Assembly (NCBI GenBank): GCA_015661985.1
Contig: DQVB01000749.1
Span: 1 to 24,349, forward strand
DNA from: Planctomycetota bacterium
GTDB taxonomy: Bacteria; Planctomycetota; Planctomycetia; Pirellulales; Thermoguttaceae
DNA length: 24,349 nucleotides
Reading direction: 5' to 3'
Every line of letters begins with the position of its first letter. Within the stretch, counting starts at the first letter, position 1. The notes beneath the pieces were generated by a model, which saw only the letters and a program-made list of their open reading frames with translations, made no database searches and was not told the DNA's origin. Positions 9,101-15,885 of the stretch are shown one piece after another. Both the position numbers and the translations under genes were made by a program.

Positions 9101-9175
9101 CAGGCGTGCCGGGCCGAGAAGCACCCAGGCCGTCGCAACGAAGCAAATCCCGAGAGAATGCGTTGCCGTGCTCAT
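6149..9175 (-). CDS. Secreted beta-helix / sialidase-fold fusion protein
   Basis: The product has 1008 residues. Residues 1-28 form a Sec signal peptide (LGICFVATAWVLL, then LSNAEE). Residues 31-300 open with TWFVAPSGNNAWSG, an N-terminal pattern typical of right-handed parallel beta-helix polysaccharide-active proteins. From about 311 to 580 the IxxNxxxH-type coils repeat (IENCRIHDTG, IRNNDVHHVG, IRHNTVHDTP, LRGNYVRDV, VEGNLSVRV, IRGNVFVTDG). A second module from about 680 to 1000 has five Asp boxes (732-739 SKDKGRTW, 793-800 SKDCGATW, 840-847 SVDDGKTW, 890-897 SRDGGRTW, 942-948 SDDGIHW), the signature of a sialidase-type six-bladed propeller. It probably binds or cleaves a complex glycan outside the cytoplasm; the substrate is not predictable. 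Start: ATG 9175 with AAGG about 8 nt upstream. It is convergent with the DUF4838 gene. Confidence 0.92.
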   Translation of the reverse strand: MSTATHSLGICFVATAWVLLGPARLSNAEETWFVAPSGNNAWSGRLEEPAADGTDGPVGDLHRAVELARRSAAGAKRRIVLRAGEYFVTRPIELGPKDAGLTIEAAAGERVVLYGGRRITGWRRDGDRFWAADLPDGKSGTWDFRLLIVDGRMCPRARVPEKGTFTHLSTFDVPWMSTTHGGWKRKPTREELTTLKYRPEDLGPWLDVNNAEVTVYHMWDESLVGLERNDTEKHILTFSNPCTHPPGAFGVRKYVVWNVRRGMTRPGQWYLDRTAGRVVYWPLPGQDMAEAKALAPTVESIVRIAGRAGKPARDITIRRLTLAVTNTPRKAGGFGAAAFAGAVELTVAENCRLEDLEIVNVAGQGVRGWKLASCRIENCRIHDTGACGIRVVGECMIRNNDVHHVGRIYPSAIGIWGAGRGGPGCTIRHNTVHDTPYTAIACGGDGHRIENNSIYRAMLVLHDGAGIYVSMGRGMILRGNYVRDVVDTGGYGASAYYLDEQTVDCLVEGNLSVRVARPVQNHMARRNTIRGNVFVTDGDLVLSFPISSDYCLEKNVVVAGGKIQIANPDAISKAADNIFFSESGVAEQVVMNRYRKVKPLPLTSGKRWLLADPKMVHYESGRVRYAAGSPVEKRAIPPIDVSGAGCRILVSPDYEQPAGIEGAVLYDYDPATKLGDDVFGTVVADFSRPLDGRKRCSHGGPVCLEYPDGTLVAFYANTSSHNVDGWTEYALSKDKGRTWDKHHPFPHSLAAYEKNRKRPVWVEEGLVTAEGTVVLILTEFDGDRRVRNSVMRSKDCGATWSGPEPFADDAVGYPAAAAVAGSVCYVLLDSVRGPHELYVSVDDGKTWRRRSTLPLQKDAWYGALCVMEDGGLLAGAYVTQDEDHLYYCISRDGGRTWGAQRKAPLDKKIRDPELACLDGKYYLHGRSGHLGSGSHRFVLYQSDDGIHWKSGVIISGDRRFPDGYSHNCILNKYDADKPNELMIQYSIIYEPPRTSEYVFFIRPTRAGP

Positions 9176-9234
9176 GAAACTGCCTTATCCAATTCGCAAC
9201 GGTCGAACCGGGACGCGATCATTTCCAGCATTGA

Positions 9235-9263
9235 ATCATAAGCAAGAGCGGGTCGCACCGCAA
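9235..9263 (-). promoter_or_regulatory. Predicted promoter of the beta-helix/sialidase gene
   Basis: On the minus strand TTGCGG (9263-9258), a 17-bp spacer and TATGAT (9240-9235, 5 of 6) form a candidate promoter with a weak -35. It would give a leader of about 53 nt before the ATG at 9175. Confidence 0.38.
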
Positions 9264-9388
9264 AGGGCGGGAATCGGGACGCGTCGGGACGATTGTTTGG
9301 CCTGGTCGTGAGGCACGGCGGCCCATGAAACAAGGCGCCGCCATGGGCGAAGCGTCGCCTGTCGCGACGAAAGGTCGCGTGATGGTGA

Positions 9389-10071
9389 CGGCCACACCCT
9401 CACGCGTCGAGCACCTCGTCGGGTAATATCGGCTTGATCGCTTCGGCCGTGCAGACGATAAACCGGCTCTTGAACATCTTCCAGCGTCGGCCGCCCGCGC
9501 TGGGTTTCACCGGCCCGAAGCAGGAAGATGGCCGGAGGCGGCCTGAATTCGTCGCGAAGGTCCGGCGACGAGGATTGCTGCGCTTGTTCACGCGACCGCT
9601 TGCCTTGTCGTGGTGGAACGAGATCTGCACGCGCGGTCCGAGGGTGAATCTCCTGTTGGAGCGACCTGACACGTGGCATCCCGAGTCGGGCTATCCCCTC
9701 CGCCCGGATCCCGGTGGCAGGGCCGATGCGGCGGACGAGAGGAAAGCATCTTCCGCGAAAACGATCTGGCGTCTCAAGTCGACGGTCGGCTGGATCGCGC
9801 GGCCCAACGCGCCGGTGGCGATTTGCTTCGACCCGGCGGAGGAGGCGACGCTCGATGAGCTCTACGGGGAGCGGTTGCTGGTCGACCTGCGTCGGTTGTT
9901 TTCGATCATCCATGTGACCGGTTGCCGCTGGACACACCCGGCGTGGTGCTCTCGTTCGCCTATTACGGGCGGGACAACCCGGGCACATCCGGCCCTTCGG
10001 CAGCCAAGATCACGTTCGCCTATTACGGGCGGGACAACCGCACGGGCCTTGGGGGTCCACCTGGGCCGTGA
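9389..10071 (+). pseudogene. Possible decayed gene of unknown family
   Basis: The plus frame open from 9389 has codons whose third positions are mostly G or C and second positions are balanced, the pattern of true genes in this window. It reads as ordinary protein at about 9770-9910 (KSTVGWIARPNAPVAICF, then a DPAEEATLDELYG stretch). Near 9915-9930 the text stops making sense in that frame, while the next frame gives DTPGVVLSFAYYGRDN and continues to a TGA at 10069-10071. A frameshifted remnant is the simplest reading. No start with a ribosome-binding site is visible (TTG at 9434 is the first candidate). I do not recognise the family. The antisense frame with the same third positions (9672-9400) cannot be fully excluded. 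Confidence 0.3.
9953..10039. repeat. 27-bp direct repeat, two copies, 60-bp period
   Basis: The 27 bp beginning CGTTCGCCTATTACGG occur identically at 9953-9979 and 10013-10039, separated by 33 bp. The unit contains a short inverted motif (CGCC around TATTACG then GGCG). In the frame of the possible pseudogene both copies encode FAYYGRDN, so an internal duplication of a 20-residue unit is a sound explanation. No third copy is present on either side. Confidence 0.7.
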
Positions 10072-10358
10072 GGTCGCGGCCAGGTACGACCTGCCCAACC
10101 GGATGACCCAGGCGTCGGTGGGTAACGTAAAGGGGGACGGGGTCGTGCCCACGCCCGGCGGCCGGAGGCTGGCTGGTTGCAGGTCGAGCTGGGGCGCGGC
10201 TGTGCAGGGGATGCCAGGCTCGGCAGAAGAGGCTGCTCGCGGCAGGTGTTGGCGCCGTTGGCAGGTCTTGCCAGAACCGGTGTCGCAGGGCTACCTTCTC
10301 CAGATCGCGAGGGGCGATTCAGGGTGGGTGATTCCGTGCATCGGGCGGCAGTTGGACG

Positions 10359-11291
10359 ATGATCGAGCCGGCGCGGGACCAGGTGGTGATCTCGGTCAAC
10401 CCCCAGGCGGGGAGGAGGTCTTCCGCCAACCGGGCGGATGAGCTGGCGCGGCTTTTGCGCGCTTGCGGATTTGGGGTGGAGGTGTTGGGTGATTTGGGCC
10501 GGGTGGCCGAGCGGGCGGGCAGGTTGCACGGTGAAGGCCGGCTGCGGGTGGTTGTGGGTGTGGGGGGCGACGGGACGGCGGCCGAATTGGCCAATCGTCT
10601 CCATCCCGGTGTGCCCATTACCCTTCTGCCGGCGGGGACTTCCAATCTGCTGGCCCGCTGCCTGCGTTGGGGCCGCAGTGTGGAGCGGGTGACGGAGACG
10701 ATACGCCAAGGCCGCACGATGCACCTCGACGTTGGCCGGGCGGCGGGTCGGGTCTTTTTGCTCATGGCCAGTTGTGGTTTTGACGCCGAGGTGACTCGGC
10801 TGGTACACTTGCGCCGGCAGCGGAATCGGCGCGGCGGGCACATTGGATACCTGAGCTACGTCAAACCGATCCTGGATTGTATGCGTAGTTACAGGTATCC
10901 GGAGATACGGGTGGAGATCTTGGAGGATGCCGCGGGTCGGGCGCTGGGGTCGGTTTCTGGCCGGTGGGTGTTTGCTTTCAACCTGCCTCGATACGGCTGG
11001 GGATTGCGCATCGCCCCCGAGGCCTCGGCCACCGATGGTGTGCTGGAGCTTTGCACCTTCCGGGGCGGGTCGTTTTGGCAGGGCCTGCTGTACGCAGCGG
11101 CTGTCCAGTGTGGGGGATGGCATCGCCGCTTGCGGGACTTTCGGCTGGAGCAGGTCCGTCGGATTCGGGTTTTTGCTTCGCAGCCGGTGCCGTACCAGTT
11201 GGACGGGGACCCGGCCGGTTGGCTGCCCGTAGAGGTGGATGTGCTGCCCGGTCGCGTGGCGGTGATGGTTCCGGCGGGGAGCGTGTGCTGA
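10359..11291 (+). CDS. Diacylglycerol kinase-family lipid kinase
   Basis: The 310-residue protein has the DAGK catalytic-domain signatures in order: SVNPQAGRR (12-20), VVVGVGGDGTAAELANRL with the nucleotide-binding GGDGT at 69-73, and LPAGTSNLLAR (90-100). The C-terminal beta-sandwich ends in the usual YQLDGDPAGW region near residue 280. This places it with bacterial YegS/DgkB-like and sphingosine kinase-like soluble kinases (normal length about 300), which phosphorylate diacylglycerol or a related lipid at the inner membrane using ATP. Start ATG 10359; GGCGGCAG and TTGGA precede it, a modest ribosome-binding site. It is first in an apparent operon with kdsA 38 nt downstream, so a role in envelope lipid supply is likely. 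The exact lipid substrate is unknown. Confidence 0.93.
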   Translation: MIEPARDQVVISVNPQAGRRSSANRADELARLLRACGFGVEVLGDLGRVAERAGRLHGEGRLRVVVGVGGDGTAAELANRLHPGVPITLLPAGTSNLLARCLRWGRSVERVTETIRQGRTMHLDVGRAAGRVFLLMASCGFDAEVTRLVHLRRQRNRRGGHIGYLSYVKPILDCMRSYRYPEIRVEILEDAAGRALGSVSGRWVFAFNLPRYGWGLRIAPEASATDGVLELCTFRGGSFWQGLLYAAAVQCGGWHRRLRDFRLEQVRRIRVFASQPVPYQLDGDPAGWLPVEVDVLPGRVAVMVPAGSVC

Positions 11292-11329
11292 TTGGGGGGC
11301 GAGCGGATCGGGGAAGGGTGGCTTGAGGG

Positions 11330-12160
11330 ATGGCTGAGAACCCGGCGACGATTGGCCCGTATCGTTGCGGAACAGGCCAGCGGCTGTTGGTTATTGCCGG
11401 CCCGTGTGTAATCGAGGACGAGGCGACCGCCATGGCGGTGGCCGAGCGGTTGGCCGAGATCGCTCAGGGATTACCGGTGCAGGTCGTGTTCAAGGCTTCC
11501 TTCGACAAGGCCAACCGGACCAGTGTGCACTCGTACCGGGGCCCGGGCTTGGGTGCCGGGCTGGCCGTACTGCGCCGTGTGCAACAGCGCACCGGTCTGC
11601 CGGTGACGACGGACATCCACCAGCCGGACCAGGCGGCCCCGGCGGCCGAGGTGTGCTCATTGCTTCAGATCCCTGCCTTCCTGGCCCGCCAGACCGATCT
11701 GTTGTTGGCCGCGGCCCGGACGGGCCGGGCGGTGAACGTGAAGAAGGGTCAATTCATGGCGCCTTGGGACATGGGGCATGTGGTGGAGAAGCTGGAGGCG
11801 GGCGGTTGTCGGCACATCCTGCTGACCGAACGGGGGACCTTTTTCGGCTATGGGCGACTGGTCAACGACTTGAGGGCCATTCCCCAGATGCAATCCTTCG
11901 GGGTGCCGGTTGTTTTCGACGCCACGCATAGCGTCCAGGAGCCTGGCGGGCTGGGCAGTGCCAGCGGCGGGAACAGGCAGATGGTTGAACCACTGGCCCG
12001 GGCAGCCACGGCCGTCGGCGCCGACGGCCTGTTTTTCGAAACCCACCCGCAACCGGATTCGGCCTTGAGCGACGGGCCCAACATGGTTCCCCTGGACCAA
12101 TTCGCCGCCATGTTGTCGCGCCTGGTGGCCATCCGCCAGACCGTGGAGAGATTGTCGTGA
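11330..12160 (+). CDS. kdsA: 3-deoxy-8-phosphooctulonate synthase
   Basis: The 276-residue enzyme condenses phosphoenolpyruvate with arabinose 5-phosphate to Kdo-8-phosphate, the committed step to the Kdo of lipopolysaccharide. Motifs are diagnostic: LLVIAGPCVIE, FKASFDKANRTS, TTDIHQPDQ, LQIPAFLARQTDLL, NVKKGQFMAPWDM, ERGTFFGYGRLVNDLRAI and VVFDATHSVQ. The four metal-ligand positions are all filled: C26, H200, E237 and D248. The E. coli type has Asn at the first position, so this is the metal-dependent class known from Aquifex. Start ATG 11330 with GGAAGGG about 11 nt upstream. The stop overlaps the next gene's GTG (GTGA), so the two are probably translationally coupled. Kdo synthesis implies an LPS-type outer membrane. 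Confidence 0.97.
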   Translation: MAENPATIGPYRCGTGQRLLVIAGPCVIEDEATAMAVAERLAEIAQGLPVQVVFKASFDKANRTSVHSYRGPGLGAGLAVLRRVQQRTGLPVTTDIHQPDQAAPAAEVCSLLQIPAFLARQTDLLLAAARTGRAVNVKKGQFMAPWDMGHVVEKLEAGGCRHILLTERGTFFGYGRLVNDLRAIPQMQSFGVPVVFDATHSVQEPGGLGSASGGNRQMVEPLARAATAVGADGLFFETHPQPDSALSDGPNMVPLDQFAAMLSRLVAIRQTVERLS

Positions 12161-14832
12161 GATCAGCCAGCCGAGTTGATGGCCGAGGGAAGTCGCCGCC
12201 GTCTCCGCCCGGGGCGATGGCCTTGTGGGCCCTGGTGCTGGCAGCCCTCTGCGTTGCCGGGTGCCAGCGGACGTCTTCACCTCGCGGCCCGGGGAGCGAG
12301 AAGCTGGGGGCGGCGCGCGATGCAGATCGTTTCTCCATGGCCGTCGACACCTTTTTCCGCGCCGAAGAATTCGAGACCGGGGAGATGCTGGCCCGCAGCA
12401 TGGACCGGCTGGACCAGTGGATTCGTCGGCAAAAGCCGTTGCCCCATTGGAAGTTGGATCCGATGGTCGCCCGTTGGGCCGAGCCGATAGGCGGACTGGC
12501 CAAGCCCATTGAAGAGGCGGCCAACCAGTTGGCCGAGCCCGTGGCCGTGCTGGAGTTGAAAGACCTGGTGACCCGCTGCCAGCAGCTGGCTGACGCCATC
12601 CAGGGATCGGCCCAGCAGCTGGAAGGCCTGCGCAAACGGCCCGACTTCGATCATATCGACCGCCTGGCCGCGCGCCTCCGCGGCATGGTCGAACAATTGG
12701 GCGGTTCCCCGCGCATGCGCGGGCAAGCCGTGATCGATTTCTTGAGCCGCAAGATCGAAGAGGTCCGCAAACAGAAGGAAGAACAGCAACGGGACGAGGT
12801 GCGCCAGCTGATGGCGCTGGCCGACCGTTTGGCGGACGGGGCCGAGATGCGGAGCTTCATCGACCTGGATACCGTCGACGGCCGACTGGGCCAGCTGTTG
12901 AGCGACCTGGACGACTGCAGCGATCAGCTGAAACGGATCGCCGCCAAGCGCCCCGCCCTGAGGAGGCTGGTGGACGAGCTGCGCCGCATCGAAGACCAAC
13001 TCCAGGAGGGCCGCAAGCGGCGCGATGTGGCTCGATTGACGGCGGGCTTGGAGCGGCTCCGCGCCTTTGCCGGTGCGCAAAAACTGGATCGCCATGCCCG
13101 CCGGGACGATCCTCAATCGCTGAAAGCTCTGGCCAGGCAGCTGAGCGAGCCGTGGCCATCGCTCCAGGCGGCCGTCCACGGGGCCGAGCAACTGGCCGAT
13201 CGACTGGGACTGGGCCAACTGCTGCTGCTGGCAGCCCACCTGCAACGGATCGACCAATTCCGCACTCGACTGGGAGCCGACTTGCAGGAGTTGGCCGATT
13301 CGGGTTCGCCGGACGTCTGGCACAGGCGCCTGGCGGAGTCGGCCGCTCAGGCGGGCGCGTTGCACCGGCAGGTGCTGGGGCTGGTCCGCCCCCTGGAGTA
13401 CTTGGCTCGCTTGGATGAGCTCTCCTTTTGGAAAACCGATGGGTTCGCCCTCCAGGAGGCCATCTGGCTGCGGAACGTCTCTCGGTGGGCCGTGGGAGAC
13501 GAGCGGGAAGTGGTCAGCCAGGCGGTCCGGCTGTTCGATTGGATCGTGCGCAACATCCAACTGGACGGAGAAGCTCCGCCGGATGATCACACGGAACGGA
13601 TCATGCAGCGGCCATGGGAGACACTGCTGTTGGGCCACGGGACGGCCGAGGAGCGGGCGTGGGTGTTCGTGTTGTTGGCCAGGCAGCAGGGGATCGATGC
13701 GGTGCAGCTGGCGTTGCCCCACCCCGACGGCCGATTGGTGCCGTGGGCCGTGGGTGTGTTGGATGGGACGGAAATCTATCTGTTCGATCCCGCCCTGGGA
13801 CTGCCCATCCCGGCGCCGGGTGGCGTCGAATTGAGTCCTTCCGGAGAGCTGAGAATCCGGCCGGCCACGCTCAGCCAGGTGCTCGAGGACGACAACGTGC
13901 TTCGCCAATTGGACTTGGACCGGGACAACGCGTACCCGGTTTCCGCGGCTCAGCTCCACCGCGTCGTGGCCCTGTTGGAGGCGTCTCCGGCCTATGCTTC
14001 CCGGCGCATGGCCATGATCGAACGGCGCTTGGCCGGCCAGAAGCGGGTGATCCTGACCTGCCACCCGGCGGCCCAGGCCGATCGGCTTCGCCGCTGCCCC
14101 CAAGTGGCGGAAATCCGCCTCTGGGGACGACCGTACCAGGCGCTGTTACAGAACATCCGCCTTGGTGTGGCCCGCGCCCGGTGGCTGGAAACGGCCACGC
14201 GCCCCTTTCGAACCGCCATCGGTGGCACAGCGCCGCTGGGCCGAGGTCGCGTCCTTCACCTCAAGGGCCGGTTCCACGAAAGCCCCTCGGCCTCCGAATT
14301 CTACCAGCAGGCGCGGATCCCCAATCGGGAACTGAATCACCCCGAGTTCGACCGCCAGTTGCGGCAGATATGCGTGGAAGCCAAACAACACGCCAGCTAC
14401 TGGCTCGGTCTGGTCGCCATGGAACAACGCAATTACCGCTCCGCCCTGGATTACCTCCTCAACCGTGTGCTCCGCGAAACGCCCAACGGCCCTTGGACCC
14501 ACGGGGCTTACTACAACGCAGGCCGCGCCTGCGAGGCATCAGGAAAAAGCCAACAAGCCATCGAATACTACTTCCTCGACAACCTGGCTCCAGGCTACCA
14601 CGGCAACCTCCTCCGCGCCCGGTGGCTGGCCTCGCTGGCTTCGGTGGCACAGCCGCCCACCACGGCCGCGGGCGCAAGCGAAGGTGAAAAGCCGACCCCG
14701 ACCACGCGTAAACCCTCCCAAGAACCGATCCTGCCTGGCCTGAAGGCACCCGGTCGTTCCGAAGAACCGGAAATCATCCTCCCTGGGCTGGATTTCGACA
14801 CGGCCGAGGAGCCAGGCCCGCCGAGCCGGTGA
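12157..14832 (+). CDS. Large lipoprotein with degenerate transglutaminase-like domain and TPR-like repeats
   Basis: The protein has 891 residues. A hydrophobic segment MALWALVLAALCVAGC ends in a lipobox (VAGC, C36), so the product is a lipid-anchored lipoprotein. Residues about 60-420 are charged and helical with long coiled-coil-like stretches (KIEEVRKQKEEQQRDEVRQL). Residues about 455-550 look like a transglutaminase fold (FDWIVRNIQ, RPWETLLLGHGTAEERAWVF, then LLARQQGIDAVQLAL and IYLFDPALGLPIP), but no cysteine occurs in this region and the expected HxW is replaced by VPWAVGV, so it is probably not catalytic. Residues about 745-810 contain two TPR-like units (SYWLGLVAMEQRNYRSALDY; AYYNAGRACEASGKSQQAIE). 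The tail is Pro/Thr-rich with a repeated ILPGL. GTG 12157 has GGAG 8 nt upstream and overlaps the kdsA stop. A scaffold role in the envelope is inferred. Confidence 0.75.
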   Translation: MRSASRVDGRGKSPPSPPGAMALWALVLAALCVAGCQRTSSPRGPGSEKLGAARDADRFSMAVDTFFRAEEFETGEMLARSMDRLDQWIRRQKPLPHWKLDPMVARWAEPIGGLAKPIEEAANQLAEPVAVLELKDLVTRCQQLADAIQGSAQQLEGLRKRPDFDHIDRLAARLRGMVEQLGGSPRMRGQAVIDFLSRKIEEVRKQKEEQQRDEVRQLMALADRLADGAEMRSFIDLDTVDGRLGQLLSDLDDCSDQLKRIAAKRPALRRLVDELRRIEDQLQEGRKRRDVARLTAGLERLRAFAGAQKLDRHARRDDPQSLKALARQLSEPWPSLQAAVHGAEQLADRLGLGQLLLLAAHLQRIDQFRTRLGADLQELADSGSPDVWHRRLAESAAQAGALHRQVLGLVRPLEYLARLDELSFWKTDGFALQEAIWLRNVSRWAVGDEREVVSQAVRLFDWIVRNIQLDGEAPPDDHTERIMQRPWETLLLGHGTAEERAWVFVLLARQQGIDAVQLALPHPDGRLVPWAVGVLDGTEIYLFDPALGLPIPAPGGVELSPSGELRIRPATLSQVLEDDNVLRQLDLDRDNAYPVSAAQLHRVVALLEASPAYASRRMAMIERRLAGQKRVILTCHPAAQADRLRRCPQVAEIRLWGRPYQALLQNIRLGVARARWLETATRPFRTAIGGTAPLGRGRVLHLKGRFHESPSASEFYQQARIPNRELNHPEFDRQLRQICVEAKQHASYWLGLVAMEQRNYRSALDYLLNRVLRETPNGPWTHGAYYNAGRACEASGKSQQAIEYYFLDNLAPGYHGNLLRARWLASLASVAQPPTTAAGASEGEKPTPTTRKPSQEPILPGLKAPGRSEEPEIILPGLDFDTAEEPGPPSR

Positions 14833-15242
14833 ACGGTCACTCGCAAACCCGCCTCACAGCTGCTCTGGGTCCAGGTAATCTGCGATCTGCAAGAAGGACC
14901 TCGCAGCCGATTGCGTCTCGCGGCACGCCACCACGGAAAAGACAGAAGCCTTTCGGCGGCAGTTGGCCCGGCGGGGCTCGATAGCCACCCCGATCCAGAA
15001 GCGGCCCCCACCCGTTCGCCCGACGTTCCGAAGAGCTGTCGACGCCCGGCTGATCGAGAGGAACTCGTTTCAAACCATCCAGGATCGTGGCGTGAACGGG
15101 GATGAGCGGCGAGTGCCCGATGTCTGGGGAGCTGATCCAGCGGGCGCTGGCTCGATGCTGGATCGAACTGCAGCCAGCCGACGAAGATCATTCGGCCGTC
15201 CGCGCTGGTTCGGGGCCTTGCGTCTCGTCGCAGACCCCCAAG
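14833..15242. other. Intergenic, no convincing gene
   Basis: About 410 bp between the lipoprotein stop and the tRNA 3' end. Minus-strand frames here contain a few protein-like runs (for example MIFVGWLQFDPASS near 15191 and DIGHSPLIPVHATILDG in another frame near 15110), so it could hold an old gene remnant. No frame is sustained and no motif is recognisable. Confidence 0.35.
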
Positions 15243-15315
15243 TGGAGGATAGCGGGCTCGAACCGCTGACCTTCTGGCTGCCAGCCAGACGCTCTCCCAG
15301 CTGAGCTAATCCCCC
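15243..15315 (-). tRNA. tRNA-Ala(GGC)
   Basis: The 73-nt minus-strand sequence folds as a complete cloverleaf. The acceptor stem GGGGGAT/ATCCTCC has one G-U pair. The D arm is GCTC/GAGC. The anticodon arm TCTGG/CCAGA has loop CTGGCAG, giving anticodon GGC for alanine. The variable loop is AGGTC, and the T arm AGCGG/CCGCT has loop TTCGAGC. A73 is followed by CTT, so the 3' CCA is not encoded and must be added after transcription. G1 is at 15315. Confidence 0.97.
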
Positions 15316-15408
15316 AGTATAGCGCGGGATCCTGGCCCAATGATGCGGCAAGCCAAGGCGCTTCCGCACGCCTCGGGCCGCGCGCTGCTCACGTCGCTGT
15401 AGTATTTG

Positions 15409-15437
15409 ATAGTATCGTCGCGGCCGGCGAGCGTCAA
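15409..15437 (-). promoter_or_regulatory. Predicted promoter of the tRNA-Ala gene
   Basis: On the minus strand TTGACG (15437-15432, 5 of 6) is followed by a 17-bp spacer and TACTAT (15414-15409, 4 of 6). The predicted start lies about 87 nt upstream of tRNA G1, leaving a 5' leader for RNase P to remove. The surrounding AT-rich patch is unusual in this GC-rich window. Confidence 0.45.
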
Positions 15438-15548
15438 GCACCAGGATCGGCGGGTTTTGCGCCGTGCGTTCGATCTGGGCGGTTGAAAAGTCGGCCTCGA
15501 CACGGTTTTTGGACGTCGGCGACGAGCCCATGTTCGTGGCGCGCCCCC

Positions 15549-15571
15549 GTAGCTTGGCTCTCCAGAGCCGA
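15549..15571 (+). repeat. Planctomycete-type intergenic repeat, copy 1
   Basis: A 23-bp unit starting GTAGCTTGGCTCTCC and ending AGAGCCGA. Its core GGCTCT-CC-AGAGCC is itself palindromic. It is the first of four related units within 140 bp. Confidence 0.75.
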
Positions 15572-15579
15572 AAAGCCCC

Positions 15580-15602
15580 GTAGCTTGGGGGCGCTGCAGC
15601 CC
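15580..15602 (+). repeat. Intergenic repeat, diverged copy 2
   Basis: The unit starts GTAGCTTGGG like copy 1, but the second half is replaced by GGCGCTGCAGCCC. It has the same orientation as copy 1, with 8 bp between the two. Confidence 0.5.
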
Positions 15603-15635
15603 AGAATCCGCTGTTTGGCCCATTGTGCCTTGTAC

Positions 15636-15658
15636 TCGGCTCAGGAGAGCCAAGCTAC
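15636..15658 (-). repeat. Intergenic repeat, copy 3 (inverted)
   Basis: The reverse complement starts GTAGCTTGGCTCTCC and ends TGAGCCGA. It differs from copy 1 at a single base (T for A in the core) and has the opposite orientation. Confidence 0.75.
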
Positions 15659-15663
15659 TCTAT

Positions 15664-15686
15664 TCGGCTCAGGGGAGCCAGGCTGC
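15664..15686 (-). repeat. Intergenic repeat, copy 4 (inverted)
   Basis: The reverse complement starts GCAGCCTGGCTCCCC and ends TGAGCCGA, a slightly diverged copy in the same orientation as copy 3 and 5 bp from it. Confidence 0.65.
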
Positions 15687-15885
15687 TGTGTCCGTTCCGC
15701 CATCGCGTGGCTGGCCCGCTTGGTGTGGAGGGGTTCTGCGGCCGCCGCCTGGCCGTGGCTGGGCCCATCGGCCCGGCCCGCAGAAGAGTGTGCATTCTGG
15801 GCAAAGTTTGCGGGCCGATGTCCCGATAGGGGAATACAGCTGGCCCGGGTAGCCTGGCCCAGGGAGTCTGCGGAAGGCGGGCAGG

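Noticed and set aside
5585..9241. 1218-codon plus-strand open frame opposite the beta-helix/sialidase gene
   Set aside because: It is an antisense shadow: the minus-strand product has a signal peptide, beta-helix coils and five Asp boxes, while this frame has no family motif.
9953..10039. CRISPR array
   Set aside because: Only two repeats and one spacer, no cas genes, and the repeat can be explained as a duplicated coding unit.
10359..10441. Plus-strand frame from 9434 overlapping the lipid kinase start
   Set aside because: The overlap is the uninformative tail of the possible pseudogene frame; the kinase frame has family motifs from residue 12 onward.
12277..14103. 608-codon minus-strand frame opposite the lipoprotein gene
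   Set aside because: Gln/His/Arg-rich shadow without motifs; the plus strand has a lipobox, coiled-coil text and coupling to kdsA.
14595..15191. 198-codon minus-strand frame after the lipoprotein gene
   Set aside because: Overlaps the lipoprotein C-terminus on the other strand and has no sustained protein-like text or ribosome-binding site.
15316..15321. TATACT directly before tRNA-Ala as its -10 box
   Set aside because: It abuts G1 with no room for a start site and has no -35 at proper spacing; the pair at 15409-15437 is better.
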